A stretch of 64,000 bases of DNA from Nostoc sp. FACHB-152. Its GTDB lineage: Bacteria > Cyanobacteriota > Cyanobacteriia > Cyanobacteriales > Nostocaceae. The translations under genes and the position numbers were made by a program. Numbering within the stretch: position 1 is the first letter of the stretch; each line of letters starts with the position of its first letter. Below, one piece after another: positions 9,591-18,252 of this stretch. The stretch is taken from the NCBI RefSeq assembly GCF_014697475.1, contig NZ_JACJRV010000001.1:434001-498000 (forward strand), in the 5' to 3' direction. Below the pieces are notes generated by a model, which saw nothing but the letters and a program-made list of their open reading frames with translations, searched no databases and was not told where the DNA came from.

Positions 9591-10441
9591 TTTACTTTTT
9601 AACTGTTAACTATTACTCCACAAAGTTAGTAGTAAAACTAATTAATTCGTTACCATCTAGTACCGAAATCAATTATAAAATAATCATCATCAATAATTCT
9701 CCAGAAGATACTGAGATTAATAATTTCAAAAATCAATCTGTACAGATTATTAATGCTGAAACTAATATCGGTTTTGGTAAGGCTTGCAATTTGGGCATAA
9801 AATATATTTACCATCAAGATAAGCAAGCAATTGTTTGGATAATTAACCCTGATGCTTATTTAGCAGAACCTTGTTTAGCCACAGCCCAAATATTTGTTGA
9901 TTCTCATCCCGAATTATCAATTATTGGTTCTATTATTTATACACCTACAGGTGAAGTATGGTTTGGTGGTGGTAATTTTATTCCTGCAACTGGTGCTATT
10001 ATCAGCCAAGACTTATTAACAAATACAGATAAAGACTATATAACTTGTGATTGGATTTCCGGCTGTAGTTTAATCATTAATTTACGCAATTTTTCGGAAA
10101 TACCTCTATTTGATCCTGCGTACTTTCTATATTATGAAGATTTCGATTTTTGTAGACGCTATGCCCAACAAGGGCATTTAATTGCAGTAACTAAACAGTT
10201 TAGTGTTATTCATCAACCATCTTCAATAACTAATAAAAATATTTTTCTAAAAATTAAACACAGTACATACAGCTATTTATTAACTTTAGAGAGATATACA
10301 AATAAAGAAATACAAATAGTTAGATTAACCAGACTCATTTCGTATTCCCTCGTTTTATTCCTTGTTAAACCACAAGTAGCACTAGGAAAAATTAGTGGTG
10401 TGTTAATGTATTTGCGGCGATATATGGGTGATAGACATTAG
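9587..10441 (+). CDS. Glycosyltransferase family 2
   Basis: A 284-residue GT-A protein starting in an ATGA overlap with rfbA. It has IYFLTVNYYSTK at the start, IIIINNSPEDTEI near residue 29, VWIINPDAYL (the NPD form of DxD) near residue 82 and YYEDFDFCRRYAQQGH near residue 180, the ED acidic motif. This set is common in rhamnosyltransferases, which fits co-transcription with the dTDP-rhamnose genes. The C-terminal 50 residues include a hydrophobic helix that may touch the membrane. Confidence 0.82.
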   Translation: MIYFLTVNYYSTKLVVKLINSLPSSTEINYKIIIINNSPEDTEINNFKNQSVQIINAETNIGFGKACNLGIKYIYHQDKQAIVWIINPDAYLAEPCLATAQIFVDSHPELSIIGSIIYTPTGEVWFGGGNFIPATGAIISQDLLTNTDKDYITCDWISGCSLIINLRNFSEIPLFDPAYFLYYEDFDFCRRYAQQGHLIAVTKQFSVIHQPSSITNKNIFLKIKHSTYSYLLTLERYTNKEIQIVRLTRLISYSLVLFLVKPQVALGKISGVLMYLRRYMGDRH

Positions 10442-10543
10442 TGCTGCTAAAAGAAAATTCCAAGTAATTATTTCCAAATTTTTCCGGTTGTTTACGAACA
10501 GAGAACGTATTGAAGTAGCACGGATTTTATAAACAATTATTTA

Positions 10544-11659
10544 ATGAATACAAAAGATAATTACTCATCCCCTCAACTAATTGTTAATTTATCTATACTA
10601 TTAGATAAACCAACAGGCATTAGTAATTATGCCCAAAATATTTTTCCTTATTTAAAATCTCTGAATCCTACTTTATTAACTGCCTACAACTATCCGGAAT
10701 TTAATTGCTATTCCATACCAAATAATCTTACTCCTGCTCATGGTACAGCAGGACATTTTCGCCGCTTAGTGTGGACACAATTTCAATTACCACAGATTTA
10801 TCAGAAATTACGTGGACATAGCCAGTCGCAGACATCGCAACTTTTATTTTCACCCTTACCAGAAGCACCGCTTCATAGCAACTGTCGTTTTGTAGCTATG
10901 GCGCATGATTTAATACCATTACGCTTTCCTAAACGCTTCTCACCGTTGACACTCTACCATAACTACTATATTCCCCAAGTCCTAAAGCAAGCGCAACACG
11001 TTGTTTGTAATTCCCAGGCTACTGCTGACGATATTATTGATTTTTACCAAATTCCAGCTAGTAAAATTACCCCTATTCATTTAGCACACGATCGCACCCA
11101 CTTTCACTATCTCAATTTACCAACTCGCAACTACTTTCTTTACATTGGTAGACAAGACCCTTACAAAAATCTCCACCGCCTGATCAGTGCTTTTGCTACG
11201 TTACCAAATTATCAGGATTATGAACTATGGCTAGCAGGGCCAACAGATCCGCGTTACACTCCAGCCTTGCAGATGCAGGTTAAGGAATTAGGAATAACTA
11301 ATCAAGTAAAGTTCCTTAACTATGTTGATTATCAAGAGTTACCAATAATTATTAATGGTGCGATCGCACTTGTCTTTCCTAGTCTCTGGGAAGGCTTTGG
11401 TTTCCCTGTTTTAGAAGCAATGGCTTGTGGTACACCAGTGATTACCTCGAATATTTCTTCTTTACCCGAAGTCGCTGGTGATGCCACAATTCTAATTAAT
11501 CCTTACAACAGTGCAGAAATTACCGCCGCTATGCAGACAATAGCGTCAGATGCACAATTGCGATCGCAACTTTCCCAGCAAGGTATCGCCAGGGCGAATT
11601 TATTTAGTTGGGAAAAAACCGGAAACGTAACTGCTGAAGTGTTATCACGCTATTTATGA
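10544..11659 (+). CDS. Glycosyltransferase family 4
   Basis: A 371-residue GT-B enzyme. GRQDPYKNLHRLISAF near residue 200 and PSLWEGFGFPVLEAMACG near residue 283 form the GT4 E-x7-E nucleotide-sugar-binding signature, and SSLPEVAGDA follows it. It is the last gene of the polysaccharide locus and is separated from the previous gene by 102 bp. Related enzymes transfer mannose, glucose or rhamnose; the sugar used here is unknown. Confidence 0.87.
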   Translation: MNTKDNYSSPQLIVNLSILLDKPTGISNYAQNIFPYLKSLNPTLLTAYNYPEFNCYSIPNNLTPAHGTAGHFRRLVWTQFQLPQIYQKLRGHSQSQTSQLLFSPLPEAPLHSNCRFVAMAHDLIPLRFPKRFSPLTLYHNYYIPQVLKQAQHVVCNSQATADDIIDFYQIPASKITPIHLAHDRTHFHYLNLPTRNYFLYIGRQDPYKNLHRLISAFATLPNYQDYELWLAGPTDPRYTPALQMQVKELGITNQVKFLNYVDYQELPIIINGAIALVFPSLWEGFGFPVLEAMACGTPVITSNISSLPEVAGDATILINPYNSAEITAAMQTIASDAQLRSQLSQQGIARANLFSWEKTGNVTAEVLSRYL

Positions 11660-11660
11660 G

Positions 11661-11696
11661 AACTAGGGAGTAGGGAGTGGGGAATAGGGAGTAAGA
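11661..11696 (+). repeat. GGGAGTA-type short tandem repeat
   Basis: Directly after the glycosyltransferase stop there are degenerate tandem heptamers of the form GGGAGTA/GGGAATA. Similar tracts in either orientation occur near 27855 and 53410. Such short repeats are common between genes in Nostoc and Anabaena. Confidence 0.7.
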
Positions 11697-11699
11697 TAT

Positions 11700-11912
11700 T
11701 TATTCTTGAACGACCTCAACTAATTCCTCAATCATCACATCAAAAGTTCTGGCTAACTTCTGAATGGCGGTAAAATCTACAGTGGCTAATCCAGGCGATC
11801 GCGCGTAAGTTCTGAGAGTGCTGTAAACTACACCAGAACGGTCAGATACTTCTTTCAAACTCCAACCCTTGTCTGCTGCAAACTCTCGAATCTTGAGGCG
11901 AATCATTCCCAT
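11700..11912 (-). CDS. XRE/Cro-CI-type helix-turn-helix regulator
   Basis: A 70-residue protein that is essentially one HTH domain: IREFAADKGWSLKEVSDRSG, then a recognition helix in VVYSTLRTYAR, and a hydrophobic end in LARTFDVMIEELV. It would act as a small DNA-binding repressor, possibly autoregulatory. It is transcribed away from the gene at 12068, and a good promoter for the opposite strand lies between them. It could be an antitoxin by size, but I see no clear toxin partner. ATG 11912 or the third codon, ATG 11906, could be the start. Confidence 0.75.
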   Translation of the reverse strand: MGMIRLKIREFAADKGWSLKEVSDRSGVVYSTLRTYARSPGLATVDFTAIQKLARTFDVMIEELVEVVQE

Positions 11913-11926
11913 AGTTTAATTGACAA

Positions 11927-11955
11927 TTGACTTGTATAAGTCTTTTACCTATATT
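11927..11955 (+). promoter_or_regulatory. Sigma-70-type promoter
   Basis: TTGACT at 11927-11932 and TATATT at 11950-11955 are separated by exactly 17 bases. Transcription would begin near 11962. This places the site ahead of the hypothetical gene at 12068 and makes any start upstream of about 11963 unlikely. Confidence 0.6.
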
Positions 11956-12067
11956 ATATAAAATGATCGCCCTCCGGCCTGGAAAACTGAAAGGCGATCG
12001 CATTGTTTACAAAAAGCATCCCGTAAACACCGACAGGGTAAATTCTACCGAAGTTACAGGTATTTTC

Positions 12068-12553
12068 ATGGTATCATCACTCAAGCCAACAGGGCTTGTC
12101 ATCCGTGCATCTAAAATTATTCACAAATCTTCACTTCAGCATCCACTAGCACGATTTGTTACAGAAGAAGCAATTTGCTTGATGTTTCGGATTGGCTTTG
12201 GTGATATATATACAATCGAATGCTGGCGTTATATGGTTTACGTCCACGCCAAAGGTATTAGCAGATTTGTCAGTTATGCAGATTTTCCACCAATTTTAGG
12301 GGTAACGCCACCCAGACCAGCCGACTTTATCAAATGGCGTAGGCGGTGGCGCAAGCAACATGACTATGCTTATCGAAAGCAAGCACCTGAGTGGTGGGCA
12401 GAATTTTATGCCAACGAGTTTTGGCAAGCTCTTTCGGAACCTATGTTGCAAAGCTGGGGCGAACTAGTGGGTTTAATTAAATTTGCCTTCCCTGAAGACA
12501 CTTTGCAGGAACTACGAAAGAGTTATCGCTTGGAAAAATCTTCTTTAAACTAG
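12068..12553 (+). CDS. Conserved hypothetical protein, Trp-rich
   Basis: I do not recognise a family. From ATG 12068 the protein has 161 residues and is rich in Trp and aromatic residues, for example IKWRRRWRKQHDYAYRK and EWWAEFYANEFW. No signal peptide or membrane segment is seen. The frame is open from 11927 and an ATG at 11963 is possible, but the sequence before 12068 is poorly protein-like, and the promoter at 11927-11955 would put 11963 at the transcription start. It ends convergently with the S1 protein, with a long palindrome between them. Confidence 0.55.
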   Translation: MVSSLKPTGLVIRASKIIHKSSLQHPLARFVTEEAICLMFRIGFGDIYTIECWRYMVYVHAKGISRFVSYADFPPILGVTPPRPADFIKWRRRWRKQHDYAYRKQAPEWWAEFYANEFWQALSEPMLQSWGELVGLIKFAFPEDTLQELRKSYRLEKSSLN

Positions 12554-12573
12554 AACACACGAGGTTGTTAACT

Positions 12574-12607
12574 GTTGACGGTTGACGGTTAACCGTCAAC
12601 CGTCAAC
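12574..12607. terminator. Perfect 34-bp palindrome between convergent genes
   Basis: The 17 bases at 12574-12590 are exactly repeated in reverse complement at 12591-12607. The arms are themselves built from GTTGACG heptamers, so this looks like two oppositely oriented short repeats. Lying between two converging genes, it may act as a bidirectional terminator, but there is no T tract on either side. A recombination-derived palindrome is the alternative. Confidence 0.55.
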
Positions 12608-12618
12608 ACCATTAACAG

Positions 12619-13521
12619 CTATTCAGCCATTTTATTAGCAGCGCGATGAGCGCGTGCTTCTGCGGAAGCCATGACTTCATCCATATTTTCCAGCACTTCG
12701 CCAGGGAAATTTTCTAAAATTCTGGTAGAAAGTGCAACTCTACCTTTGCCTTCATCCAAGTCAATAATGACGGCTTTAATTGTTTGACCGACTTGGAAGA
12801 CTTTTTCGAGAGATTCAATGAATTTTTGGCTAACTTGCTTAATATGCAGCAAGGCACTTGTGCCATTTAAATCGATAAATACACCAAATGGTTTAATGCC
12901 AGTTATTTTACCTTCAACTAACTGACCGATTTCTAACAAGCTGAAGCTACTAGAACGAGTTGCTAAACGTTGAGAAAGTACAAGTTTTTTATTGTTGCGG
13001 TCTACTTCCAAAAAACCAGCAGTTAAAGTATGACCTTTAAGTGCTTCTAAGTTATCACGTTCAGCTAAATGCGATCGCGGAATAAACCCACGTAAAGATT
13101 GAAGATCAACGGTGACACCACCTTTATTCACACCTGTTACCCTGACTTCCACCGTTTGGGAATTTTCCTGCATTTGCGCTAATTTTTCCCAGATGTGCTG
13201 AATTTCTAACTGTTTTCGAGATAGAGTTACTTGACCCTCTGCATCCTGTTCTCGGATAATCAAAAACTCTAGTTCTTCTTGCAACGGCAGAACTTCCGAT
13301 AAATCAGTTACCGCTCTCAAAGAAGCCTCATCGCGGGGAATATAAGCAGATGCCTTACCACCGATATCGACATACGCGCCATCCGGGTCAAGTTGGAACA
13401 CTTTGCCGTGAACCACCTGTCCTTTTTGAAACTGGTAGTCGTGTTTTTCTAGTGCTTTGGCAAAATCGTCCATTGTAAAAGACGAATTGGCTTTTTGAGA
13501 TAGATTCGATTCGGAATTCAT
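12619..13521 (-). CDS. S1-domain RNA-binding protein, 30S ribosomal protein S1 homologue (Rps1b-like)
   Basis: A 300-residue protein with three S1 (OB-fold) RNA-binding domains. The first, about residues 31-102, has GQVVHGKVFQLDPDGAYVDI and AYIPRDE; the second, about 118-186, has GVTVDLQSLRGFIPRSHL; the third, about 198-268, has GQLVEGKITGIKPFGVFIDL. Cyanobacteria carry short S1 proteins of about 300-350 residues, compared with 557 in E. coli, and often two or more copies. The length and divergent domains fit the Rps1b type. It likely binds mRNA on the 30S subunit. The C-terminus is Ala-rich and charged. Confidence 0.85.
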   Translation of the reverse strand: MNSESNLSQKANSSFTMDDFAKALEKHDYQFQKGQVVHGKVFQLDPDGAYVDIGGKASAYIPRDEASLRAVTDLSEVLPLQEELEFLIIREQDAEGQVTLSRKQLEIQHIWEKLAQMQENSQTVEVRVTGVNKGGVTVDLQSLRGFIPRSHLAERDNLEALKGHTLTAGFLEVDRNNKKLVLSQRLATRSSSFSLLEIGQLVEGKITGIKPFGVFIDLNGTSALLHIKQVSQKFIESLEKVFQVGQTIKAVIIDLDEGKGRVALSTRILENFPGEVLENMDEVMASAEARAHRAANKMAE

Positions 13522-13624
13522 GACTATTGAAAATTAATTGTTATTTAGCTAATACCACTGATTTTTAAATGGTCATTTGCCCTTGGTGATTACTAATGAC
13601 CAAAAGACTAATGACCAAAGACAT

Positions 13625-14383
13625 TCAGTTTAACTGACTAAACAGTTGTTGTACCTGAATCCAAGCATCAGCAGCAGCTTTTGGATTATAGCTGGCACGC
13701 TGATCGCAAAAAAATCCGTGGTCAGCTCCATCGTAGCGGAAGATACGATGCGGAATTTTGTATTTTTCTAACTCTGCTTCAATCTCGTTTGTCTGTTCTT
13801 GAGGAATGCTGGCATCTTTCATGCCAAAGAAAGCGTAGAGTGTACCTTGAATTTGAGGGGTACGCGTTAAGGTAGCTTCCCCGCCGCCAGGTGTAGTAGT
13901 AGTAATCCTTGCACCATAAAAAGATGCTGTGACTTTGATATCTGGTAAGGTAGCTGCCAGATATGCGACATGACCACCAAAGCAAAAGCCAATACAACCC
14001 AAGGCATCCTGTTTTACTTGTGGCAAGGTTTTAAGATAATCAATGGCGGATTGAACATCGCTGAGTAATTCTGATGCTGTAGTTTGCATCCAAGCGTATT
14101 TTCTGCCAACCTCAATATCTTCTGGGGTGTAACCAGCTTCAAAACCGGGTGCTGTACGTTCAAATAATGCTGGTGCTATTGCTATATACCCTAAATTGGC
14201 AATTCGTTCTGTCACATCTCGAATGTGGCTATTAACACCAAAAATTTCTTGTATAACCACAATTCCAGGGTAAGCACCTGGTGCTTGTGGCTGTGCTAGG
14301 TAAGCAGAGATTTGCAAACCATTTTGCAAAATTTTAACCCATGAAGTGTCGATTGCTAGCTCTGTCATAATAGGATTTACCAA
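13625..14383 (-). CDS. Dienelactone hydrolase family protein
   Basis: A 252-residue alpha/beta hydrolase. The nucleophile motif is GCIGFCFGGH near residue 134, where Cys replaces the usual Ser as in carboxymethylenebutenolidases; an Asp in GMKDASIP and a His in DGADHGFF complete the triad. IVVIQEIFGVN near residue 41 is the oxyanion-side family motif. Many cyanobacteria have such enzymes without an aromatic degradation pathway, so the natural substrate is unknown. Start may be ATG 14383 or ATG 14368, the sixth codon. Confidence 0.88.
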   Translation of the reverse strand: MVNPIMTELAIDTSWVKILQNGLQISAYLAQPQAPGAYPGIVVIQEIFGVNSHIRDVTERIANLGYIAIAPALFERTAPGFEAGYTPEDIEVGRKYAWMQTTASELLSDVQSAIDYLKTLPQVKQDALGCIGFCFGGHVAYLAATLPDIKVTASFYGARITTTTPGGGEATLTRTPQIQGTLYAFFGMKDASIPQEQTNEIEAELEKYKIPHRIFRYDGADHGFFCDQRASYNPKAAADAWIQVQQLFSQLN

Positions 14384-14764
14384 TGCTGTGTGATTGTTTG
14401 ATATAACTATGCCAGTATTAGGCTATTTTTCAGGCAGGAATCAACTAAGCTATTAAACACCTAAGAGAACAGTTTAGACCGTAGGGGGGTAGGGGAGCAG
14501 GGGAGAGGGTTTGAGTCTCTTATTCACAATTTCAATAGAGCAACTTGTAAGCCCAATAGCTTACCAAAAGTGAATCAACTAAAAATTTCTTAGTTAAAAA
14601 ATATTTCAATATGTCAAAAATTTAACAAGTAGTTAATTGAGCTAGTAAACCACGGCGTAAATAAGCAGACCATTAAAAAGTTCTAAACAGCTTATTCCAT
14701 AGTACTTTTGACTTCCGCCTTGCGGTACTAGTGCTTGTTGCTACTTGATTTAGGAGCTTTGGTA
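14384..14764. other. Intergenic region between divergent genes
   Basis: This stretch between the dienelactone hydrolase (-) and the PlmA-like gene (+) holds a G-rich purine tract around 14480-14511 and A/T-rich sequence after it. A purine-rich AGGAG at 14752-14756 is the ribosome-binding site of the downstream gene. No further gene is supported. Confidence 0.5.
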
Positions 14765-15748
14765 ATGATTCAATTTCGTATTCAGCCAGATAGTGAGATT
14801 CCCGCATCTACGCAGTTATTTAATCAAATTCGGTTTGCGATCGCATCTCGGCAATATCCACCCGCTTACAAATTGCCTAGCACAAGGGCGTTAGCCATGC
14901 AAACTGGATTACATCGTAATACCATTAGCAAAGTATACCGACAGCTAGAAGATGAAGGTTTAGTAGAAAGTCTGGCAGGTTCGGGAATTTATGTCCGCGC
15001 TCAAGGTCATGAGGGTGGTAGCAGATTGCAATCACCAATTATGCAAGAACACCCAGCAGCCTATAAAGTTGTGCAGCAAGCACTTGACCAACTTTTAGCC
15101 CAAGGCTGCTCTCTTAATCAAGCGCGTGAGTTATTTTTAGCCGAAATGGATTGGCGTTTGCGTTGTAGTTCTCAAGTGCTGGTAGCCGTTCCTTCTCAAG
15201 ATATTGGGGCTGGGGAATTGATGGTGTATGAATTAGAACAAACACTAAAAATCCCCATTCAGTTGATCCCAATGGAAGAATTAGCATCTGTATTAGAAAA
15301 GACTAACTCAGCAACAGTAGTTACCAGTCGCTATTTCATTAGTGAAGTAGAACAAATTGCTGCCCCAAAAGCTGTGAGAGTAATTCCCTTGGATATTTAT
15401 GATTACAGTAAAGAATTAAATCTGGTAAAAAACCTGCCAAAAGACAATTGTATAGGCATAGTCAGCCTCAGTACAGGAATCGCCCGTGCTGCCGAAGTCA
15501 TCCTCCACGGTTTAAGAGGAGAGGATCTATTAGTAATGACTGCCCAACCAAAAGATACTTATAAACTTCAGGCAATTGTAAAGCGGGCTGAAGTCATCAT
15601 CAGTGATATGGCAAGTTTTAAAGCAGTACAAACAGCAGTACAAGCTGCTGTTGAAGATATCATCCGCCTACCAAAACTAATTAAGGTAGAAAATTATATT
15701 GGAGCGAATTCTATTAATTTGCTCAAACGAGAATTGGGATTAAGTTAA
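14765..15748 (+). CDS. plmA: GntR-family transcriptional regulator, PlmA-like
   Basis: A 327-residue protein. Residues 1-75 are a GntR winged helix: SEIPASTQLFNQIRFAIASR, then KLPSTRALAMQTGLHRNTIS and VYRQLEDEGLVES. The C-terminal part is an effector domain without recognisable aminotransferase motifs. The N-terminal sequence and total length fit PlmA, a GntR regulator conserved in cyanobacteria that interacts with the PII nitrogen-signalling system. ATG 14765 is chosen because AGGAG lies eight bases upstream; a TTG at 14735 is also in frame. The stop codon lies inside a heptamer tandem repeat. Confidence 0.72.
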   Translation: MIQFRIQPDSEIPASTQLFNQIRFAIASRQYPPAYKLPSTRALAMQTGLHRNTISKVYRQLEDEGLVESLAGSGIYVRAQGHEGGSRLQSPIMQEHPAAYKVVQQALDQLLAQGCSLNQARELFLAEMDWRLRCSSQVLVAVPSQDIGAGELMVYELEQTLKIPIQLIPMEELASVLEKTNSATVVTSRYFISEVEQIAAPKAVRVIPLDIYDYSKELNLVKNLPKDNCIGIVSLSTGIARAAEVILHGLRGEDLLVMTAQPKDTYKLQAIVKRAEVIISDMASFKAVQTAVQAAVEDIIRLPKLIKVENYIGANSINLLKRELGLS

Positions 15749-15778
15749 CTGTTAACTGTTAACTGTTAACTGTTAACT
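15744..15778 (+). repeat. Five tandem GTTAACT heptamers
   Basis: Five perfect copies of GTTAACT run from 15744 to 15778. The stop codon TAA (15746-15748) of the PlmA-like gene is inside the first copy. This is a short tandemly repeated repetitive sequence of the kind typical of heterocystous cyanobacteria; because each unit contains GTTAAC, the array can also pair with itself. Confidence 0.95.
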
Positions 15779-15786
15779 GATTACTG

Positions 15787-16329
15787 CTATGCCATCCAAA
15801 GATGGGGACACTTTGCGAGAAATGTTGATGCTTTGTTAGAAGCATCAGGGTTATTTATATGTGCTGGTGTTGGTCGAATAATGCCATTAAATAAATCATC
15901 TAATCCGTAAGGAGTGAAGAATTCCCACTCTCCATGAACATTTACGCGTACACCGACGGCTGTGGCTGTGTGCAACCAATCTTGCACACCATCTTCTGTA
16001 CTGGTGTAGGGACGGCGGCCTGGTCGCCAACGGGCAAAACTCGCTTGATTTTTGACATCAAACTGGTAATTTGGAAATTTTTCTGTGAGTTTAGCTTTGG
16101 CTGCTAGTTCTTGAGAACGATCGCCGGCTTCGTCAAAAAAGGCAATATCAAAGTCTTTGATAACTAAGGCGCAGGTATCGCCAAAGATAGAACGCCAAAC
16201 GCTGTTACGTACTGCGCCCCCTGCTAACCACCAGTTGGGCAGGTTGAGTTGAGCGATCGCTGGTAATACAATAGCAACAGATGTATCAGCTAAAACTGTT
16301 TGTAAACGAGTATTGCTATTCATTTCCAA
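15787..16329 (-). CDS. Nucleotidyltransferase-like family protein (DUF925/NTP_transf_6)
   Basis: A 180-residue protein containing WWLAGGAVRNSVW near residue 32 and VIKDFDIAFFD near residue 57, the GG...DxD pattern of nucleotidyltransferase-fold proteins, followed by FARWRPGRRPYTSTEDGVQDW and TPYGLDDLFNGIIRPTP. This fits the widespread nucleotidyltransferase family formerly called DUF925. The biochemical role is unknown. ATG 16329 and ATG 16323 are both possible starts. The stop faces the heptamer array of the preceding gene. Confidence 0.8.
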   Translation of the reverse strand: MEMNSNTRLQTVLADTSVAIVLPAIAQLNLPNWWLAGGAVRNSVWRSIFGDTCALVIKDFDIAFFDEAGDRSQELAAKAKLTEKFPNYQFDVKNQASFARWRPGRRPYTSTEDGVQDWLHTATAVGVRVNVHGEWEFFTPYGLDDLFNGIIRPTPAHINNPDASNKASTFLAKCPHLWMA

Positions 16330-16830
16330 TTTCTGAAACTAGTGCTAAAAGGTAAAAATATAGGCAGCCAGTTGAATTACTGAACTGTTTTCTCTTTACA
16401 CGAATATGTTCAGTAATCAAAGCGCATTCCTAGATAAATTATTCTCTAAATTTGATACTTGCCAATAAATTTATTTTTTCTAGCTTTTATTACTTGTAGG
16501 AATAAGATTTGATATTTGCAAAAATCAGTAAATTTTTACCTACGTTCTTTGCTATTTCCTGTTGCCTATTACCTATTGCCTCCTTACACCAATATGTTCA
16601 GTAATCTAACGGGATTTATATAGTCTACCACCACTTTTTTATCTAGCTTTTATATTCCCTGTCTTGGTATCAGTTTATTTACGGATAAGTTTGCATAAGT
16701 TAGGTAATTAACCCAGATAAATCAAAAACTCAGTTCTACAGTCACCGTATATTCTCCGATTACAACTGTGCTATGCATGAGTGTAGGCTTGAGTTGACAA
16801 ATGAGGCTAATTGGCTGATTAGCTCGATCA
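16330..16830. other. Intergenic region with a 23-bp direct repeat
   Basis: No convincing gene is seen. A 23-bp sequence ending in ATATGTTCAGTAATC occurs at 16396-16418 and again at 16584-16606 with one mismatch; weaker similarity (TCTAGCTTTTAT) continues after both, so this is an imperfect duplication with a period of 188 bp. Short CCTATT/GCCTATT repeats lie between the copies, around 16558-16580. Confidence 0.6.
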
Positions 16831-16932
16831 ATGGCAAACTGTTTATTCTTCTCGTATAAAAAATACAGTTGCAATTGTGCTAGACTTGACAAAATTACTG
16901 ACAAATTCAATTCCTTTAACAAAAACGTGCAA

Positions 16933-17202
16933 ATGCTCCACATCAACCTCAATCAAATTGCGGGTAATCACGTAGGGCAAAGCTCATTTACTGATAATTC
17001 AAACCAGTATCAATTGCGATCGCTCACTGACGACAAAACTCCGCAATTGTGTCTCAAAATAGAGCAGCATCATAGAGAAACCATGCAGTATTTCTCTGAG
17101 GATGGACAGACAAATTCAGGCGATCGCTGTGTAAAAATTAGCCATCAGTTCAGTAAACAACATTTAATAACCTTATTGACAAGAGTTGCACAATTACACT
17201 AG
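16933..17202 (+). CDS. Possible small hypothetical protein
   Basis: An open frame of about 89 residues from ATG 16933 (open further up to 16831) with a polar, Gln- and His-rich sequence such as LCLKIEQHHRETMQYF. It has no family motif that I recognise. A second frame on the opposite strand (16722-16952) overlaps its upstream part. Either could be chance; I list this one because the C-terminal half reads as plausible protein. Confidence 0.25.
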   Translation: MLHINLNQIAGNHVGQSSFTDNSNQYQLRSLTDDKTPQLCLKIEQHHRETMQYFSEDGQTNSGDRCVKISHQFSKQHLITLLTRVAQLH

Positions 17203-17614
17203 TTTTCTAGTGCAGTACAAAATAGGAGTGAGACAAGGAGGAATGTCAATCAGAAAATTTTTAACCTATTTTGCAGTTATCTAAACAACAAGGACACATT
17301 AAATGCTAAAAATTTTGTTGTTCATAACTAATGACACAGTTAAAAGTTATAGCTCAGACAAATAATTATGAAATAAATCAATGACAAACAGAACAGTATT
17401 ATGGACAAAAACTTGATTAGCGATTGTTAAACACCCTGATTTTACCCAAGGTTAAGAATTTATTAACTTATTCTTAATAATTACTAATAAGATGAATCAA
17501 TATTATAATCTTGACGCATAATTTTTATTAAATGAACTATTGTTTGGATGAAAAATCCAGGCTTTCTAAGGTGCAACAACTAATCTTTTTGACAAATAAC
17601 TAAGGAATTGACAG
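17203..17614. other. Upstream region of the secretion gene cluster
   Basis: This 412-bp stretch is strongly A/T-rich and ends with AAGGA at 17602-17606, a good ribosome-binding site for the first secretion gene at 17615. A promoter for the cluster should lie here, but I cannot choose one of several AT-rich candidates. Confidence 0.4.
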
Positions 17615-18235
17615 ATGTTTAGACAGGGTTATCGAGCAAGCAACCTTCACAAAAAACTAGATAATAATACCAATAAAACCTCTTCTAAATTGAGAGGTAT
17701 ATATGAAGTAGCGCGAAGCAAATTCATAGAATCAGTTCCCTTTTTGCTGGCTTGCGCTGTATTTTTGAGCGTCATCAGTTTAAAAAGTCCTGTGCTGCTT
17801 TTTTGTTTAATATTCGGCAGTTTAATCGCTATAGTTATACAGCAAATAGGGCAACAAGTAAATTTACCTCAACGCTGGCGAGTAGCGTTACAAATCTTGA
17901 CACCAATCATTATTCTGAGTTTATTTTGGTTAGATTACCTTGCAACTCCTGCACAAGCACAATTTTTTAAAAGAGCCGAAGATTTTTTCAAAAATAACCT
18001 CGCACCAGCAGGAGCTAGTAATGCTGCTGGCGCACAAACAGCAGTTAGTTTAATCTTTAATGTCTTGCGGGGAATTTACTTGCTTTATATTGCAGTTTCT
18101 TTGATTGGTGTAATTAACGCAGTGCGTAAAGATGAAGATTGGCAAAGTATAGCCAGAACACCTCTATTAGTTGTTCTAGCTGTTACTATTGCTGATGTAC
18201 TGACAGGCTTCGTGATTGGTAGTGGTGGGCAGTAA
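17615..18235 (+). CDS. VirB2/TrbC-like pilin candidate of a type IV secretion system
   Basis: A 206-residue protein with a long N-terminal part holding hydrophobic segments at about 48-80 and 95-110, ending at a likely signal peptidase site ATPAQAQFF near residue 116. The remaining 90 residues contain two hydrophobic helices (TAVSLIFNVLRGIYLLYIAVSLIGVI and LLVVLAVTIADVLTGFVIG), as in processed VirB2/TrbC pilins. The extended leader is unusual. It is first in a run of nine same-strand genes; position directly before VirB3- and VirB4-like genes supports the call. Confidence 0.6.
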   Translation: MFRQGYRASNLHKKLDNNTNKTSSKLRGIYEVARSKFIESVPFLLACAVFLSVISLKSPVLLFCLIFGSLIAIVIQQIGQQVNLPQRWRVALQILTPIIILSLFWLDYLATPAQAQFFKRAEDFFKNNLAPAGASNAAGAQTAVSLIFNVLRGIYLLYIAVSLIGVINAVRKDEDWQSIARTPLLVVLAVTIADVLTGFVIGSGGQ

Positions 18236-18252
18236 TTGATTAAATTGATTGT

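Noticed and set aside
16722-16952. 76-residue frame on the - strand
   Set aside because: It overlaps another weak frame, lacks a ribosome-binding site and has no recognisable motif.
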